DNA from: JAKPQD01 sp029572965 | GTDB lineage: Bacteria; Bacteroidota; Bacteroidia; Bacteroidales; DTGW01 | Reading direction: 5' to 3' | Length of the DNA stretch: 9,080 nucleotides | Assembly (NCBI GenBank): GCA_035374585.1 | Contig: DAOSPF010000101.1 | Span: forward strand, 1 to 9,080 | Part shown: in pieces, positions 7,041 to 9,080 of the stretch | Numbering within the stretch: position 1 is the first letter of the stretch | How the letters are laid out: each line of letters starts with the position of its first letter | The notes under the pieces: model-generated | Told to the model about the DNA's origin: nothing | What the model saw: the letters and a program-made list of their open reading frames with translations, nothing else | Databases searched by the model: none | Position numbers and translations under genes: made by a program

Positions 7041-7598
7041 ATGGAAGTTAAAGGCACATCAGTCAGGTCAATCCCCGAATTTGTTGACAAACATTTTCCA
7101 CTTCGCAAGCAAGAATGGCTCAATGCTTTGCCTGAAGAATCAAGGCAAATCATGAGTGGCTTTATTTTTACCAATAACTGGTATCCCTTGAAAGCTGCTC
7201 TTACTTATCCTATGAAAACTATTAGCGCTGTTTTTTATAATGGAGATGACGTGCTAACAGCCCGTGAAATGGGCCGTTATAGCGCTGATGTTGCACTTTC
7301 AGGAGTTTATAAATTCTTCATTCAGTTTGGTTCGCCCAAATACATTATTGAAAGGGCAAGCAGGATTTTTACAACCTATTTTCAACCCTCAGAGATGGTT
7401 GTACTAAATGTTCAAAAAAACGGGCTGAAGATACATCTTACCCGTTTCCCCGAACCCGATTTAATTGTTGAAGAGAATATTGCAGGCTGGATGGAACGTG
7501 CCCTCGAGAAATCAGGATGCAAAAATGTGAGGGTTAAAGTAACGCAATCGCTGGCACGCGGCAATAAAATAACCGAATTTAGTTTAAGTTGGGATTAA
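7041..7598 (+). CDS. uncharacterised protein, possible V4R/heme-NO-binding-like sensor domain
   Basis: A 185-residue, probably cytosolic protein with no signal peptide or membrane segment; I cannot name the family with certainty. The first third is polar (VDKHFPLRKQEWLNALPEE) and leads to WYPLKAAL. The middle, GRYSADVALSGVYKFFIQFG SPKYIIERASRIFTTYF, is a helical stretch. The C-terminal half reads as beta strands with RFPEPD, IAGWMERALEKSGCKNVRV and finally ARGNKITEFSLSWD. This order loosely recalls proteins of the V4R/heme-NO-binding fold and the DUF2378-like group, which end in a GD..CEF strand. Here the cysteines of that ending are replaced (S-L-A-R-G-N-K-I-T-E-F), so metal binding there is unlikely. 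A role in ligand sensing or scaffolding is only a guess. It is a single-gene unit with its own promoter and terminator. Confidence 0.6.
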   Translation: MEVKGTSVRSIPEFVDKHFPLRKQEWLNALPEESRQIMSGFIFTNNWYPLKAALTYPMKTISAVFYNGDDVLTAREMGRYSADVALSGVYKFFIQFGSPKYIIERASRIFTTYFQPSEMVVLNVQKNGLKIHLTRFPEPDLIVEENIAGWMERALEKSGCKNVRVKVTQSLARGNKITEFSLSWD

Positions 7599-7601
7599 TG
7601 C

Positions 7602-7635
7602 AAACCTCTGAATACTTCTCAGGGGTTTTTCTTTT
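7602..7635 (+). terminator. rho-independent terminator after the 185-residue protein gene
   Basis: AAACCTCTGA (7602-7611) pairs with TCAGGGGTTT (7619-7628) through nine Watson-Crick pairs and one G-T pair, around a 7-base loop. It is followed by TTCTTTT on the + strand. It starts four bases after the stop codon. Confidence 0.82.
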
Positions 7636-7692
7636 GCTTTGCCAGATAAAATAGAAAACCACAGGAAAATAATTCAATTATGAATTTGGGGT

Positions 7693-7700
7693 TATATTTG
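7693..7700 (+). promoter_or_regulatory. -7 promoter element of the PfkB kinase gene
   Basis: TATATTTG is an exact TAnnTTTG element, 20 bases before the ATG at 7721. No TTG occurs at the expected -33 distance (near 7670-7673), so the promoter is supported by its -7 box and position only. The leader would be about 15 bases. Confidence 0.55.
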
Positions 7701-7720
7701 CATCAAAACATAAACACAAA

Positions 7721-8698
7721 ATGAAATCAGTATTAGGTATAGGCAATGCATTGGTAGATGTATTAGTTCAGTTGAAAGATGATTCGTTCCTTGAAGCAAA
7801 CAACTTGCCCAAAGGGTCAATGCAATTAGTAGATAAACCAGCTGTTGACAATTTGATTAAGCAAATTGCCCACGCCGGGGCTAAACAAACATCGGGAGGC
7901 TCGGCTGCAAATACTATGCATGGTTTAGCTGGCCTAGGTTGTAAAAGTGGTTATATTGGGAAGGTAGGAAACGACTACCGTGGCAACCTTTTTGAAAGTG
8001 ACCTGCGTCAAAGCAAAATCATTCCAACACTTTTAAAATCGGCTACAGATACAGGTGTTGCATTATCGTTGATAAGTAAAGACTCTGAACGTACTTTTGC
8101 CACATTTCTTGGGGCTGCAGTAGAATTATCTGCTGAGGAGCTTTTACCTAAATACTTTGATGGTTATGATTACCTGCATCTTGAAGGCTATCTTATTTTT
8201 AACAAGGCTTTAGTTGAAAAGGCTTTAGAAATAGCCAAATCTAAAAATATGAAGGTTTCTCTCGACCTGGCAAGCTACAATGTAGTTGAAGCCAACAGGG
8301 ATTATCTTCTTGGTTTGATTGAAAAATCAGTAGATATAGTATTTGCCAATGAAATGGAAGCCAAAGCCCTCACCGGACTTGAACCAGAGCAAGCTCTCGA
8401 AAAAATATCCAGCATTTGTGACATTGCTATTGTTAAGATTGGCTCACAAGGTTCGTTAATTAAAAGTGGCGAAAAATCCTTCAAAGCAGAGCCTATTGTT
8501 GCAAAAGCCATTGATACTACCGGCGCTGGCGACTTATACGCCTCAGGCTTCCTAAACGGCCTGTGCTGTGAATGGCCTCTCGAAAAATGCGCAAGTTTAG
8601 CTTCATTTACTGCCGGAAAGGTAGTAGAATCAATTGGGGCAAAAATCAGCTTTACCGGTTGGGATGAATTGGCCCATTTTATGCTTTCTTTAAGATGA
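7721..8698 (+). CDS. PfkB-family carbohydrate/nucleoside kinase, adenosine kinase-like
   Basis: A 325-residue cytosolic kinase of normal length for the ribokinase/PfkB family. It has the N-terminal GIGNALVD (6-13), the substrate-binding GGSAANT (59-65) with GYIGKVGND (77-85), and NEMEA (210-214) on the phosphate side. The second signature is DTTGAGDLYASGFL (265-278), with the anion hole and catalytic base Asp271. The early GNALVD, the LPKGSMQLVD stretch and TMHGLAGLG resemble the adenosine kinase-like branch common in Bacteroidota. The substrate is therefore probably a nucleoside such as adenosine, but ribose- or fructose-type sugars cannot be excluded. Its last codon overlaps the next gene (ATGA), which suggests translational coupling to a membrane protein. 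Confidence 0.92.
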   Translation: MKSVLGIGNALVDVLVQLKDDSFLEANNLPKGSMQLVDKPAVDNLIKQIAHAGAKQTSGGSAANTMHGLAGLGCKSGYIGKVGNDYRGNLFESDLRQSKIIPTLLKSATDTGVALSLISKDSERTFATFLGAAVELSAEELLPKYFDGYDYLHLEGYLIFNKALVEKALEIAKSKNMKVSLDLASYNVVEANRDYLLGLIEKSVDIVFANEMEAKALTGLEPEQALEKISSICDIAIVKIGSQGSLIKSGEKSFKAEPIVAKAIDTTGAGDLYASGFLNGLCCEWPLEKCASLASFTAGKVVESIGAKISFTGWDELAHFMLSLR

Positions 8699-9080
8699 CA
8701 ACGTTTCAAATATCGTCATTACCTATAGAACTGGTACACTTTGTACTGGTATTGGCCTTTTCATTGATAATAGGGCTTTCGCAAAGGCACTTGCATCAAA
8801 CCGAAGGTGATGAAAACAAGCTCTTCGGCTCTGACCGTACTTTTACTTTCATTGGGCTGTTTGGCTATATTCTGCTATATGCCGATAAACAAAATAAATA
8901 CCTGTTTATTACCGGGGCTATAGTATTGACAATATTTCTGAGCGTTTACTATTTTAATAAAATCAAAACGTTGGGAGATTTTGGAATTACTACCATTCTT
9001 ACTGCCCTTCTGACGTATTGCCTCCCGCTCATCTTGTTGACTCAACCATTCTGGATTTTCATATTAATACTTGTTACAAT
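8695..9080 (+). CDS. MgtC/SapB-DUF4010-type membrane protein, N-terminal part
   Basis: An open frame of 128 codons from ATG 8695 to the right edge, where it is cut. Segments rich in hydrophobic residues lie at about 13-28, 50-63, 70-87 and 98-127, so at least four membrane spans are expected. The block FSLIIGLSQRHLH (22-34), followed by GSDRTFTFIGLFGYIL (45-60), matches the IGL-R-H plus GxRTFTLIGLLG pattern at the start of MgtC/SapB proteins fused to DUF4010. Members are inner-membrane proteins; some MgtC relatives affect Mg2+ homeostasis and ATP synthase, while the DUF4010 group has no settled role. Its ATG overlaps the kinase stop by four bases (ATGA), so it is probably translated from the same transcript. 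What follows at the right edge is unknown. Confidence 0.8.
   Translation, partial: MTTFQISSLPIELVHFVLVLAFSLIIGLSQRHLHQTEGDENKLFGSDRTFTFIGLFGYILLYADKQNKYLFITGAIVLTIFLSVYYFNKIKTLGDFGITTILTALLTYCLPLILLTQPFWIFILILVT

Noticed and set aside
8302..8709. Minus-strand open frame of 135 codons across the end of the kinase gene
   Set aside because: It is antisense to the conserved DTTGAGD signature and to the next gene start, has no promoter, and its translation is not protein-like.
1..9080. CRISPR array, insertion sequence, prophage or toxin-antitoxin module
   Set aside because: There are no regularly spaced repeats, transposase or integrase motifs, or terminal repeats with target duplications, and all recognised genes are intact and compositionally alike.

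Overview
The window looks like chromosomal DNA of a Bacteroidota bacterium. Gene leaders are A-rich and lack Shine-Dalgarno motifs. One gene is preceded by a full TTG-19-TAnnTTTG promoter and another by an exact TAnnTTTG element; both match the Bacteroidota sigma consensus. A serpin carries a lipoprotein signal followed by C-S-D-D, like the surface-export signal of this phylum. The order, family and species cannot be named from this sequence. Base composition looks even throughout, and I see no tRNA, rRNA, transposase, phage gene or CRISPR array.

Layout, left to right: (1) a SiaC-family (DUF1987) regulatory phosphoprotein, 91-468 (+). (2) A secreted GH67 alpha-glucuronidase, 591-2702 (+), with all three active-site acidic residues at the family spacing. 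(3) A perfect 20-bp inverted repeat, 2726-2775, between converging genes. (4) A minus-strand block read gcvH (5471-5091), lepA (5069-3282), then a HAD phosphatase of the MDP-1 type (3264-2800). Gaps are 21 and 17 bases, and a good promoter sits just upstream of gcvH. (5) A lipoprotein serpin, 5646-6899 (+), with an inhibitory-type hinge and an extended reactive loop, followed by a strong terminator. (6) A 185-residue protein of uncertain family, possibly V4R/heme-NO-binding-like, 7041-7598 (+), with its own promoter and terminator. (7) A PfkB-family (adenosine kinase-like) sugar/nucleoside kinase, 7721-8698 (+), overlapping by ATGA the start of an MgtC/DUF4010-type membrane protein that runs off the right edge.

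The genes do not form one pathway. The minus-strand block is housekeeping: glycine cleavage, translation and a small phosphatase. The plus-strand genes are mostly single units with their own terminators. The accessory-looking items are the orphan GH67 enzyme (no SusC/D or other xylan genes in view), the probable surface serpin and the unrecognised 185-residue protein. I found no convincing new defence or mobile system. The best leads are the serpin, the unknown protein and the kinase-membrane protein overlap.
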